Below, one piece after another: positions 26,260-35,344 of a DNA stretch of 64,000 bases. Made by a program: the position numbers and the translations under genes. The notes under the pieces were generated by a model. That model worked only from the letters and a program-made list of their open reading frames with translations, was not told the origin of the DNA and searched no databases. Source of the stretch: Candidatus Kryptoniota bacterium (GTDB lineage: Bacteria; Bacteroidota; Ignavibacteria; Kryptoniales; JAKASW01); contig JAHECO010000006.1 in assembly GCA_024641705.1 (NCBI GenBank), positions 1 to 64,000 of the forward strand, given 5' to 3'. Position 1 is the first letter of the stretch. Each line of letters starts with the position of its first letter.

Positions 26260-28605
26260 TTGGCAAGGAGACTGCGCGCGCTTGCTCTGAAATACGCCCT
26301 GGTTGCGATTACCGTTTGTGCGGGAATTGTCAATGCCCAGATGGTCAATCCGTCAATTGACGACCCGAACGAGCCATTTTCCTATTACAGTAAGCCAGCC
26401 GATGTAATTGGAGTGATGGATGGTAGATGGGGAACTGAGGTGACCCCTGAAGGTTATCTGTACACGGGATATGGTGAACTGATGTTCTTCACCGGGGATC
26501 CGCCAGAACCTGTCAATCACAGGGTGAAGACACCCGCTGACGGCTATTTGCCGGTAATTTCGTACAGCTTCCAGAGAGACGGCGTTCGGTATAAGGTGAC
26601 AGAGTTTGCCGCGACCCTTGACGGTAACCCCGAGAGCCCGTTAATGAATTTTGTTCGAGTAAGAATAAAGGACGCGGCAAAGCAGGAGCGCGCAGCCTTT
26701 TTTGGAGTGGGGATCAGATATCAGGGAAATTCCAACACGGAAGACGGAACGGCTGACCATTGCTTTGTTCGTCCGATAAAAATGATGTACTTAGGAGGCC
26801 CCGAACAGGCGGGTGCGGTTTTCAATCCCGGTTGGGTATATGGATTTTCAGGCGACACATTTCTCCGCTCGGACAGCGTGATGTACATTTTCCCGAGCAA
26901 TCCGTCTCCAGAGCGGATGATGACTTTGATGACCAAATACAACCGTCCTCAGAATCTGAAACCTAGAACGATGCAAGTACTGCCGACGACTCCGGTTGGC
27001 GTCGTCAACTACATGGTACGTTTAAAACCCGGAGAGGAACGAACTCTCGACTTCAAGATGCCGTATACTCCAATACCGGCGGGAAGCCCGCTTGTAAATG
27101 AGTTACGCAGCGCCAGGTTTACTGAATATCTGAAAAAGACCGTGGATTTCTGGCGGAGTACTTTGTCCCAGGGAATCGACTTTGGCGTGCCTGAGTCAAA
27201 AGTAGTCAATACGTTCAAGTCAAACCTGATATATGATTTGATTGCTCGCACCGAAGAGGACGGCTGCTACATACAGAGGGTGAACGATTTTCAATACCGC
27301 AAATTTTATTTGCGAGATGCGTCTTTTATTGTCAGAATGTACCTTCTGTCCGGGTATTTCAAGATCGCGCGCCAGTGTCTCCAGTTCTTTCCCCGGTGGC
27401 AGCAGCCCGATGGAAACTTCGTTTCACAGGGGGGACAGTTCGACGGGTGGGGTCAGACGATGTGGATATATGGGCAGTACTACAGGTTCACGCGTGACAA
27501 GGAGTTTGCACAGGAGGTGTACCCGTCGATATTGAAAGCCTTCAATTGGCTGGTTAAGGCGCGTAAGTCTGATCCGCTCCATCTTATGCCGGAGACTTCT
27601 CCCGGCGACAACGAAGACATCGAGGGACACATAACGGGACATAATTTCTGGGCTCTTGATGGATTGCAAAATGTGATAGCGATTGCCAAAGGACTCGGCA
27701 AAACGGCAGACGCGGCGATGTTCCAAAGCGAGTATGACAATTTCTACCAGACGCTCATGATGAAACTTGAAGTGGTCACCTCTAGAACGGGGGGATACAT
27801 CCCGCCTGGGCTTGACGAAGCAAACCCTTACGGACAAGACTGGGGCAACATGCTCACGCTTTACCCGGAGCTGCTGTTCCCGCCGTTCAGCAGGATGGTG
27901 ACAGCCACACTTGATTCAACCCGCGCGAAATACAGGGAAGGGATTATGACGTATGGGAATGGCAAGTTCCTGCATGATTATCTGACAATGCGAAATACCC
28001 AGAACGAACTGGTTCGCAACGAACAAGAGACGGCTCTGAAGGAGTTCTACGCGCTGCTTGTCCATACGAGTTCGACCAATGCGGGGTTTGAATTTGCGAT
28101 TCACCCTTGGGGTACGAGAGAGTTTGATGGCAATCTGGCACCGCACGGATGGTATGCAGCGGAGATTCGTTCGCTCATAAGAAACATGATGGTGCGCGAA
28201 CAGCAGGGAGATCTCCATCTCCTTTCGTGTATTTCCCCCGATTGGGTGAGGGATGGACGGGAAATTTCCGTCCGCCATGCGCCGACGTATTTCGGCGAGG
28301 TAAACTTCGTTCTTGCTTTCAGGAAGGGCGGCGCGACTCTGACCTTGAACGACAGCTTCACCAGTAGTCCAGAGCATCTTGTCTTGCATCTGCCTTGGTT
28401 CATGGAAGTGAAATCGGTCACGGCTGACGGGAAGGATTTGAAGATCAGCGATTCCGAGGTAAATCTTCCGCTCAACTCCAGAAAAGTCGAGATTGAATGG
28501 GTAAGAAAAGGAGATGTGCCGGCACTGAGCTACGAAGATGCCGTCAGGAATTACGAGAAGGAGTACAGAGAGAAGTACGAGAAGTTCCTGGAAACAGGGA
28601 GGTAG
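26260..28605 (+). CDS. Secreted six-hairpin glycosidase-like protein
   Basis: This protein of about 781 residues has an N-terminal signal peptide (ALKYALVAITVCAGIVNAQ), a beta-rich N-terminal domain (about 25-290) and an (alpha/alpha)6-type domain (about 300-720) with helices such as RDASFIVRMYLLSGYFKIA and a DGWGQTMWIYGQYY segment. This layout is that of six-hairpin glycosidases (GH15/65/78/127-like). The acidic residues in ETSPGDNEDIEGH are candidates for catalysis, but I cannot name the family. I prefer the TTG at 26260 because AAAGGAG lies seven bases before it and it gives a compact signal peptide; the in-frame ATG at 26239 is the alternative. It lies in the operon of the receptor and probably trims imported glycan in the periplasm. 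Confidence 0.75.
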   Translation: MARRLRALALKYALVAITVCAGIVNAQMVNPSIDDPNEPFSYYSKPADVIGVMDGRWGTEVTPEGYLYTGYGELMFFTGDPPEPVNHRVKTPADGYLPVISYSFQRDGVRYKVTEFAATLDGNPESPLMNFVRVRIKDAAKQERAAFFGVGIRYQGNSNTEDGTADHCFVRPIKMMYLGGPEQAGAVFNPGWVYGFSGDTFLRSDSVMYIFPSNPSPERMMTLMTKYNRPQNLKPRTMQVLPTTPVGVVNYMVRLKPGEERTLDFKMPYTPIPAGSPLVNELRSARFTEYLKKTVDFWRSTLSQGIDFGVPESKVVNTFKSNLIYDLIARTEEDGCYIQRVNDFQYRKFYLRDASFIVRMYLLSGYFKIARQCLQFFPRWQQPDGNFVSQGGQFDGWGQTMWIYGQYYRFTRDKEFAQEVYPSILKAFNWLVKARKSDPLHLMPETSPGDNEDIEGHITGHNFWALDGLQNVIAIAKGLGKTADAAMFQSEYDNFYQTLMMKLEVVTSRTGGYIPPGLDEANPYGQDWGNMLTLYPELLFPPFSRMVTATLDSTRAKYREGIMTYGNGKFLHDYLTMRNTQNELVRNEQETALKEFYALLVHTSSTNAGFEFAIHPWGTREFDGNLAPHGWYAAEIRSLIRNMMVREQQGDLHLLSCISPDWVRDGREISVRHAPTYFGEVNFVLAFRKGGATLTLNDSFTSSPEHLVLHLPWFMEVKSVTADGKDLKISDSEVNLPLNSRKVEIEWVRKGDVPALSYEDAVRNYEKEYREKYEKFLETGR

Positions 28606-28752
28606 ATGGATCAGCGATTGTACATTCGGAATGACCGATCCTGTGAATTGCAAGTTCCTCCGAGCTTCGAAGGAACGATCCGCATCAGTTCTGCGGCTCA
28701 GACCGCCAGAGCTGCCTAAGAAGACATTTCACTAAGAAGTAAAGGGGATGCA

Positions 28753-29889
28753 GTGGACAAGGACAAACGACTTACCTCGCTCGACGTTCTTCGGGGCGCA
28801 GCCATCGCCGGCATGATGATGGTCAATAATCACGGCCCAACTTCAAGTGTTTATACACAAATAGAACACTCGCCGTGGAACGGGTGGACATTCGCCGACT
28901 GGGTGTTCCCCACGTTTCTATTCGTGGTAGGGGTCGCAATGGTGTTTTCTTTCCGCCATCGTGCTGAAGATGCCTCCACCAGAAAAAAACTCTACGCGCA
29001 CATAATACGCCGTTCTTTAATCCTCTTTTTCCTCGGACTGATCCTGAACGCGGTTTCGTACAATAACTTTCCCTTTTTCATCCTTTCAACTATCCGCATT
29101 CCTGGAGTATTGCAGCGCATAGCTGTCTGTTATCTTGTAGCATCACTGATCATGCTCAACTCCGGAATAAAAGCGCAAGCATACTGGACAGTTGGCCTAC
29201 TCGCAATCTACTGGTTGATGGTGAAGCTCATTCCGGTTCCCGGTTACGGAGCCGGTGTAATGCATCCTGCGGGCAGCCTCGTGTGGTTTGTGGACTCACA
29301 TATTTTTCGGGGACACACATATATATTTGCGGCGTTCCCGGGATTCGATCCGGAAGGTCTGGTTAGTACCATCCCTTCCATAGCGACGACTCTTTCTGGA
29401 GTGCTTGCAGGACACTGGTTGTTGGCCGACAGATCGCAGGAAGAGAAAACCGTTTGGTTGTTGGTGCTTGGAAACTCCCTGATCCTTGCAGGTGCAGTTC
29501 TGGGAATATGGCTCCCGATCAACAAGAACATGTGGACCAGCTCTTACAGCGTTTTTATGGCGGGAATGGATCTCGTGTGTCTCGGAGCTCTGTATTGGCT
29601 GATCGATGTGAAAGGATACAAGAAGTGGGCGACACCGCTGGTGATTTATGGTATGAACGCAATCACTGTTTATTTCCTTTCAGAAGTCATAGCTAAACTA
29701 ATCAAAATAGTTCAGCTGGGAGGAGCAGCTGGAAATTCAGTGTCGCTCCGTCATTACATCTTCCATACGTTTTTCCTGTCGATCGCCAGCCCTATTAATG
29801 CCTCACTCTTGTATGCAATTTCATTTATGCTGTTTATGTTCCTCATCTCATTGTTTATGTGGCAAAGAAAATGGTTCGTGAAAATCTGA
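28753..29889 (+). CDS. DUF5009 / heparan-N-acetyltransferase-like membrane protein
   Basis: This 378-residue integral membrane protein of about 10-11 helices starts with GTG after AAAGGGG. It begins RLTSLDVLRGAAIAGMMMVN and continues NHGPTSSVY and FADWVFPTFLFVVGVAMVFS, the signature shared by DUF5009/NagX-like proteins and heparan-alpha-glucosaminide N-acetyltransferases. Members are thought to transfer an acetyl group across the membrane to a sugar, though most bacterial ones lack a proven substrate. Position between a glycosidase and a GH28 gene suggests that it modifies or de-modifies a sugar from the locus. Function beyond membership is inference. Confidence 0.85.
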   Translation: MDKDKRLTSLDVLRGAAIAGMMMVNNHGPTSSVYTQIEHSPWNGWTFADWVFPTFLFVVGVAMVFSFRHRAEDASTRKKLYAHIIRRSLILFFLGLILNAVSYNNFPFFILSTIRIPGVLQRIAVCYLVASLIMLNSGIKAQAYWTVGLLAIYWLMVKLIPVPGYGAGVMHPAGSLVWFVDSHIFRGHTYIFAAFPGFDPEGLVSTIPSIATTLSGVLAGHWLLADRSQEEKTVWLLVLGNSLILAGAVLGIWLPINKNMWTSSYSVFMAGMDLVCLGALYWLIDVKGYKKWATPLVIYGMNAITVYFLSEVIAKLIKIVQLGGAAGNSVSLRHYIFHTFFLSIASPINASLLYAISFMLFMFLISLFMWQRKWFVKI

Positions 29890-29902
29890 CCGGAACAATT
29901 GG

Positions 29903-31270
29903 ATGAGAGCTGCTTACATAATCATTTTTCTTCTGACAAACCTGTCGCTACGTTTTTTATGGCCGGCGAGGGAAGGCAAAAAGGATGGCGAAAAATCCGA
30001 ATGCAACATCGCTGACTTCGGCGCTATAGGTAACGGCAAATATATGAACACTATAATGATACAAGAAGCTATCGATGAAGCATATGAAAACGGCGGCGGG
30101 AAAGTTGTCATTCCCAAAGGGGTCTTTCTGACCGGAAGCATTGTACTTAAATCGGGAGTTGACCTTCATGTTCTAAGAGGTGGGACGCTTCTCGGAAGCA
30201 CGAACCCTTTTGACTATAAAAAGATCAGGTCCGGTCCCGCTCTGGTTCTTGCAGATAGCTGCAAGAATATTTCAATCACCGGCAGCGGAACTATTGATGG
30301 GCAGGGGCTCGAACTGGCACTGGCTATCGACAGCCTCTATCATATCGGCAGGTTGAACGATATTCGGTATGACTATTATAGAATGCGCCCTTCGACGGCT
30401 GTTCGTCCTAAGGTCATTGATATCAGCGAATGCTCGAATATTGCAATCAGCGGGGTCACTATTAAAAACAGTTCTTCGTGGGTAGAAGAATATAGAAGAT
30501 GTGAGAATCTGCGGATCGATCACGTCAAGGTAATAAGTGTCGCATACTGGAACAACGACGGGATGGATATTTGTGACTGCAGGAATGTCAGTATAACCAA
30601 CTGCTTTGTGAATTCGGCAGACGATGGTATTTGCTTGAAAACTTTTTCTCCGAAATATCCGGATGACAGTATAAGCGTTTCAGACTGCACAATACGGAGC
30701 AGCGGGAGTGCGATCAAGCTTGGCACAGATTCCCGCGGAGATTTTGAAAACATCAGGATAAAGAAGATACGGGTTTACGATACTTTCCGCTCGGCAATTG
30801 CCATTGAATGTGTAGACGGTGGAAGAGTTAACAATATTCAAGTGTCAGATGTGATAGCCAGAAACACCGGTAATGCAGTGTTCATCCGTTTGGGGCATCG
30901 AAACATGAAAGCGGGAGCTGGCACAGTCAAAAACGTTACTATTAAGAATATGAAAGTGAGTGTGCCGTTCGGTCGTCCCGACATTAATTATGATTTGAGG
31001 GGACCAGCACTACCGTTTTTCCATAATACATTCCCGTCTTCTATTACGGGTATTCCCCATCATGATGTCGAAAATGTGACACTGAGCAATATAGAGATCA
31101 CTTACCCTGGGAGAGGGACTAAGGGAATGGCCTACGCCCCGCTCAGCCGTCTACACCAGGTCCCGGAAGACACTTCCGGCTATCCGGAATTCTCCATGTT
31201 TGGTGAGCTTCCAGCCTGGGGTTTTTACGTGCGCCATGTTGAGGGCCTCGTAATGAGAGATGTGCACTAA
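29903..31270 (+). CDS. GH28 family polygalacturonase-like enzyme (exported)
   Basis: This 455-residue right-handed beta-helix protein begins with a hydrophobic N-terminal segment (AAYIIIFLLTNLSLRFL), probably a signal peptide or anchor. GH28 features are NIADFGAIGNGKYMNT at about 35, GTIDGQG near 130, the NND of YWNNDGMDICDC and the acidic pair in NSADDGICLK. The usual GHG histidine motif is replaced by GSAIKLGTDS. That occurs in divergent GH28 members acting on galacturonides or rhamnogalacturonan, so the substrate is pectin-like but uncertain. The stop codon lies inside the first operator of the next transcription unit. Confidence 0.9.
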   Translation: MRAAYIIIFLLTNLSLRFLWPAREGKKDGEKSECNIADFGAIGNGKYMNTIMIQEAIDEAYENGGGKVVIPKGVFLTGSIVLKSGVDLHVLRGGTLLGSTNPFDYKKIRSGPALVLADSCKNISITGSGTIDGQGLELALAIDSLYHIGRLNDIRYDYYRMRPSTAVRPKVIDISECSNIAISGVTIKNSSSWVEEYRRCENLRIDHVKVISVAYWNNDGMDICDCRNVSITNCFVNSADDGICLKTFSPKYPDDSISVSDCTIRSSGSAIKLGTDSRGDFENIRIKKIRVYDTFRSAIAIECVDGGRVNNIQVSDVIARNTGNAVFIRLGHRNMKAGAGTVKNVTIKNMKVSVPFGRPDINYDLRGPALPFFHNTFPSSITGIPHHDVENVTLSNIEITYPGRGTKGMAYAPLSRLHQVPEDTSGYPEFSMFGELPAWGFYVRHVEGLVMRDVH

Positions 31271-31354
31271 AGCGGTTTAGTATATTTCGTATATGGTTTT
31301 TAAAGATTATATTACAATAAGTTAATGCTTCCATCACAAGATAATCCGGTTTAG
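31267..31354 (+). promoter_or_regulatory. Paired operators upstream of the LacI/iol unit
   Basis: Site 1 is CTAAAGCGGTTTAG (31267-31280), a near-perfect palindrome that overlaps the stop of the preceding GH28 gene. Site 2 is ATAATCCGGTTTAG (31341-31354), ending three bases before the LacI start codon. The two AGCGGTTTAG/TCCGGTTTAG cores are 74 bases apart, close to the 78 bases of the other two promoters. TACAAT at 31313-31318 is a possible -10; no good -35 is seen. The arrangement suggests autoregulation by the LacI protein. Confidence 0.7.
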
Positions 31355-31357
31355 TAT

Positions 31358-32377
31358 ATGCGAATGACCATCTCAGAAATTGCCAAGCTAGCCAATGTCT
31401 CGAAATCTGCCGTATCGATTGTTCTCAATAACAAGGCGGGGGTTTCCGAAGAAACCCGCTCGAAAGTTCAAGCTATCATTGATAAATACAATTACAGTCC
31501 AAATCAGATTGCCCAATCCCTTGCAGCAAGAGAGACCAAGAGTATAGGTCTGGTTATAAAGGAAATTGACAACCCTTACTTTGCCAAGTTGATGCGAGGA
31601 GTATATGACGCCTGCTCTCAGCTCGGCTATTCAGTGTTGTTGGGAAGTTCGGAATTATCCCCGGAAAAAGAGACTGAGATAATCAAGACGTTAGTAAGCA
31701 AAAGAGTCGATGGCTTGATCATCTCTCCGCTCCAGAACGAAGAGGCGGATTTCACTTACCTTGCGGATTTGCTGAATGACAGTTATCCCCTTGTGATGCT
31801 CGGAGTGGTGACGAACTATTCCACAAATGTCGTCGACATTGATAATGTGAAGGCCGCGTATGACGCTGTATCATACTTGATCGAACAAGGGCATACGAGA
31901 ATCGGTCATTTTGCCGGACCCGCGCGATCCGGACACGGCCAGAAAAGGCTGGAAGGTTATAAGCAAGCGCTTATCGATCATAATATTCCCATCGACAAGA
32001 ACTACATCGTGCCCGTAGAACCGTACACTCCTGACGGATATCTGGCCGGAAAAGAATTATTCTCAAGTAGAACCGAGCATCCCTCAGCAATATTCTGTTA
32101 CAACGATCTAGTTGCGATCGGATTGATCAATGCGCTGACGGAGCTTGGCATAGAGGTGCCGGAGGATGTTTCAGTGATGGGTTTTGACAATATAGATTTC
32201 GGTGAATATGTAAGAATACCTTTGACTACGGTTCAAATGCCTGCCTACGAGATAGGCAAATCTGCTGCCAACCTGTTAGTAAAACAGATTAGTAGTTCAG
32301 CCTCTCCTCTTATTGAAAAAGTAATTCTGGATCATAGAGTGATAAAAAGAGCCTCGGTTTCAAAAAAGGTCGAGTGA
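31358..32377 (+). CDS. LacI-family transcriptional regulator (locus regulator 1)
   Basis: This 339-residue repressor has an N-terminal LacI helix-turn-helix and hinge (TISEIAKLANVSKSAVSIVL, then YNYSPNQIAQSLA to about residue 58) and a periplasmic-binding-protein-like effector domain (SIGLVIKEIDNPYFAKLMRG through GFDNIDFGEYVRIPLTTVQ). It probably binds the CTAAAGCGGTTTAG-type sites before itself, the GH51 unit and the TonB receptor unit, and is released by a sugar or cyclitol. No ribosome-binding site is visible; ATG at 31358 and 31364 are both possible, and an operator sits directly before them. The iol operon starts 138 bases after it. Confidence 0.94.
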   Translation: MRMTISEIAKLANVSKSAVSIVLNNKAGVSEETRSKVQAIIDKYNYSPNQIAQSLAARETKSIGLVIKEIDNPYFAKLMRGVYDACSQLGYSVLLGSSELSPEKETEIIKTLVSKRVDGLIISPLQNEEADFTYLADLLNDSYPLVMLGVVTNYSTNVVDIDNVKAAYDAVSYLIEQGHTRIGHFAGPARSGHGQKRLEGYKQALIDHNIPIDKNYIVPVEPYTPDGYLAGKELFSSRTEHPSAIFCYNDLVAIGLINALTELGIEVPEDVSVMGFDNIDFGEYVRIPLTTVQMPAYEIGKSAANLLVKQISSSASPLIEKVILDHRVIKRASVSKKVE

Positions 32378-32515
32378 ATGTATATGGACGGCGATAAACT
32401 GCAGAAGTAGGATTCGATTGGGAATAATTCCTGAAAAGCAGAAGACGGCGTTATCAACCATTAAGCGAGCCAGTTGAAAACGGATTCGCGATAACAGACT
32501 TCGAGATGCCGAATT

Positions 32516-33439
32516 TTGAAATCCAAAATGACCGACATATTTGATAGGGCTTACGGTAAATACGGGGTCGGTGCGTTCAATGTGTTTAATGCCGAACAAA
32601 TTCATGGCGTATTCAGGGGTGCTTCCGATAGCCGGTTGCCGATAATAGTTCAGATTACACCCGTCTCCCGCAGTTATATGAATCCAAAATTCCTGGAAGG
32701 GATGATAACCGCCGCCGAACTGGTTTACGAGTCCGTTGATTTCTCTCTTCACCTCGATCACGGGAATGTGGAACACTGCAGAAGTGCCATCGAATCCGGT
32801 TTCTATAATTCTGTCATGATAGACTCCTCCCGTGAAGACTTTGAAAAGAATATTTCGATAACCTCCGAGATTGTGAAACGGGCTCACGACAGTAACGTCG
32901 CGGTCGAGGCGGAACTCGGCATTCTTGGTGGAAAAGAAGATGATATCAACATGGGCTCCGATAGCGCACGATACACAGATCCGGACCAGGCAGTCGAGTT
33001 CGTGAACCGCACCTGTTGTGACAGCCTCGCCGTTGCCGTAGGTACGAGCCATGGCGCATACAAATTCAAAGGCGAATCCGGACTGAGCTTCGACGTTTTG
33101 AAGCGGATTCAATCCCTCTTACCGCGTTTCCCTCTCGTGCTTCACGGCGCATCCGCAGTGCGCGGCGATGAAATCTCGAGAATAAACAATGCCGGCGGAA
33201 AACTGAAGGCGGATGCAAAAGGAATTACAAACGAAGACCTCTTGAACGCTGTTCGATGCGGAGTCACAAAGATCAACATTGCGACCGACATGAGACTTCT
33301 CTGGACAAGAGTTCAGCGGGAGTTTTTCAGAAATTCTCCTGAATTATTCGATCCTGTGTTGCCAGGAAAGACATATATGGATGAATTAGCGAATTTCGTG
33401 AGGCGCAGATGTCAATCATTAGTCTTAAGTGAACCATGA
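32516..33439 (+). CDS. iolJ: Class II aldolase, 2-deoxy-5-keto-D-gluconate-6-phosphate aldolase (IolJ-like)
   Basis: This 307-residue zinc-dependent class II aldolase resembles fructose-bisphosphate aldolase: VGAFNVFNAEQIHGVF near the N-terminus, the zinc/catalytic SLHLDHGNVEHC at about 78-89, VEAELGILGG near 127, GTSHGAYKF and LVLHGASAV with the later zinc histidines, and KINIATDMR for phosphate binding. In this operon it should cleave the inositol-derived phosphate to dihydroxyacetone phosphate and malonate semialdehyde. Its assignment as IolJ rather than a general FbaA rests on the neighbours. The start is TTG (32516) or ATG (32528); neither has a good ribosome-binding site. It overlaps iolB by four bases. 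Confidence 0.88.
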   Translation: MKSKMTDIFDRAYGKYGVGAFNVFNAEQIHGVFRGASDSRLPIIVQITPVSRSYMNPKFLEGMITAAELVYESVDFSLHLDHGNVEHCRSAIESGFYNSVMIDSSREDFEKNISITSEIVKRAHDSNVAVEAELGILGGKEDDINMGSDSARYTDPDQAVEFVNRTCCDSLAVAVGTSHGAYKFKGESGLSFDVLKRIQSLLPRFPLVLHGASAVRGDEISRINNAGGKLKADAKGITNEDLLNAVRCGVTKINIATDMRLLWTRVQREFFRNSPELFDPVLPGKTYMDELANFVRRRCQSLVLSEP

Positions 33440-34326
33440 AGATCGATGTAAAATGTAAATTGCTGGTTCACCCTGGAGCAGAAGGATCCGGCACTTATCA
33501 CAGCATAACCGTTCCGGACACCGGCTGGAAACACCTTAACTTCGGCGCCAGGGAAATGCGAAGAGGTGATAAATGGAATTACGACACCGGACAGGACGAA
33601 CTATGCATCGTTCTCATGAGCGGAAAGTTTTCCATTTTATCAAAGTGGGGTGAATGGAGAACCGCGAACGGTCGGGAAAATGTGTTCAGGGGACTTCCTC
33701 ACGCTGCATATTTGCCGCCGAACACGAAGTTTACTCTTGTGGCAGAAAGTGATTCCATTGACATAGCCTACGGCTATACGAAAGGGGAAAACAGATTTAA
33801 GGGATTTTTCGTAACGCCCGAGGCCGTGCAGAATTACGGAATCGAACTTCGCGGCGGCGACAATGCTTCGCGACAGATAAATTCAATTCTACCTCCCGGT
33901 TCTGCATGTCATAAACTCGTCTGTGTCGAAGTTTATACGCCGTCGGGCAATTGGAGCTCTTTCCCGGCGCACAAACACGACAACCGCAAAGTCAACGAAA
34001 AGGGAAAATTGGTCGAAGCCGAATTGGAAGAAATCTACTTCTATAAGTTCGACAAGCCGCAGGGCTTTGCTTTACAAAAGGTATATACGGACGACAGAAG
34101 TCTGAATGAAATTGCGGAGCCGCACACGGACGATGTGGTGCTTGTTCCGCGGGGTTATCATCCGGTCTCCGCGGGACATGGCTACAACACCTATTATCTG
34201 AATTTCCTGGCCGGTAGTGATCAATCGTTGGCCAACAGCGATGACCCGGACCACAAATGGATTTACGGGACATGGAAGAAAATAGACGAGCGGTTGCCTC
34301 TCGTGACCTTGGAAATGAACAAATGA
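33436..34326 (+). CDS. iolB: 5-deoxy-glucuronate isomerase
   Basis: This 296-residue bicupin enzyme converts 5-deoxy-D-glucuronate to 2-deoxy-5-keto-D-gluconate, the fourth step of myo-inositol breakdown. Family features are LNFGAREMRRGDKW near 35, the second-cupin metal site FPAHKHDNRKV (about 175-186) followed by EAELEEIYFYKFDKPQGFA, and VVLVPRGYHPVSAGHGY near 235-250. The length is normal for IolB. It overlaps iolJ by four bases and lies 10 bases before iolC. Confidence 0.95.
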   Translation: MKIDVKCKLLVHPGAEGSGTYHSITVPDTGWKHLNFGAREMRRGDKWNYDTGQDELCIVLMSGKFSILSKWGEWRTANGRENVFRGLPHAAYLPPNTKFTLVAESDSIDIAYGYTKGENRFKGFFVTPEAVQNYGIELRGGDNASRQINSILPPGSACHKLVCVEVYTPSGNWSSFPAHKHDNRKVNEKGKLVEAELEEIYFYKFDKPQGFALQKVYTDDRSLNEIAEPHTDDVVLVPRGYHPVSAGHGYNTYYLNFLAGSDQSLANSDDPDHKWIYGTWKKIDERLPLVTLEMNK

Positions 34327-34336
34327 AAATCATCCG

Positions 34337-35344
34337 ATGAAGAAATACGATGTAATCACTTACGGGCGTTCATCGATCGATCTTTACAGTAATAATATCG
34401 GAAGCCCGTTCGAGGAGATCAAAGAATTTGGCGCCTTCGTCGGCGGTTCACCGCTGAACATTGCGGTAGGCACGAAACGGCTCGGTTTGAATTCGGCTCT
34501 GCTCACTGCCGTCGGAAACGACATGGTTGGGAAATTCCTCCTGAACTTTTTGAAGAAAGAAGGGGTCGAGACGGCGTTCATACCCGTAAAGAATAATGCG
34601 AGGACAAGCGCGGTGATCCTGGGAATAGAGCCTCCCGACAATTTCCCGCTTGTTTATTACCGTGATAACTGTGCCGATTCCAAATTGGATATCGACGACG
34701 TGATGAAGGCAGACATCGCGCATTCGCGGCTGCTGGAAGTCTCGGCTACCGCCCTGAACGTCGAGCCTTCCCGTTCGGCGGCGTTCTTCGCCGCGGAACA
34801 GGCAGTCGAGCACAATGTCCCGGTTCTGGTCGATCTCGATTTCAGGGCGGATCAGTGGCACGACCCCCGGGCATACGGCGTAACCGCACGTGCATTCCTG
34901 AATTTTTGTAAAATGGCTATCGGGACTGAAGAAGAAATATTGGCGACGATGCTAAAAGATCCCTCACAAATAAAAATCAAAAACCAGCAGATATCCGCGC
35001 CTGAAATTACCGGTGATATTAATGAAGCGATAAAGGCGGTCCTGAGGACGGGTGTTGAAACACTGATAGTTAAGCGCGGTGAGAAGGGTTCTTCGGTGTT
35101 TCTGAAGGACGGGACCGTCACCGATGTGCCGGGGTTTCCAGTTGAAGTTGTGAATGTCCTCGGAGCGGGAGATGCGTTTGCGTCTGGCGTCATCTACGGG
35201 TTCTTGCAAGGTTGGGACTGGTACAAAATATGTCGGTTTGGTAACGCGTGCGGTGCAATTCTTGTAACAAAACATGGCTGCGCTAATTTCAATCCGACCC
35301 TTCAGGAAGCCATGAGCTTCGTTGGATCTAACGGGGGCTTTTGA
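34337..35344 (+). CDS. iolC: 5-dehydro-2-deoxygluconokinase (PfkB family)
   Basis: This 335-residue ribokinase-fold sugar kinase phosphorylates 2-deoxy-5-keto-D-gluconate. It opens YDVITYGRSSIDLYSNNIG, has the first PfkB signature GGSPLNIAVGTKRLG and the second VNVLGAGDAFASGVIYGFL, with the catalytic aspartate in GAGDAF. The opening residues and size match IolC. The gene's stop directly abuts the GTG start of iolD, indicating coupled translation. Confidence 0.95.
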   Translation: MKKYDVITYGRSSIDLYSNNIGSPFEEIKEFGAFVGGSPLNIAVGTKRLGLNSALLTAVGNDMVGKFLLNFLKKEGVETAFIPVKNNARTSAVILGIEPPDNFPLVYYRDNCADSKLDIDDVMKADIAHSRLLEVSATALNVEPSRSAAFFAAEQAVEHNVPVLVDLDFRADQWHDPRAYGVTARAFLNFCKMAIGTEEEILATMLKDPSQIKIKNQQISAPEITGDINEAIKAVLRTGVETLIVKRGEKGSSVFLKDGTVTDVPGFPVEVVNVLGAGDAFASGVIYGFLQGWDWYKICRFGNACGAILVTKHGCANFNPTLQEAMSFVGSNGGF

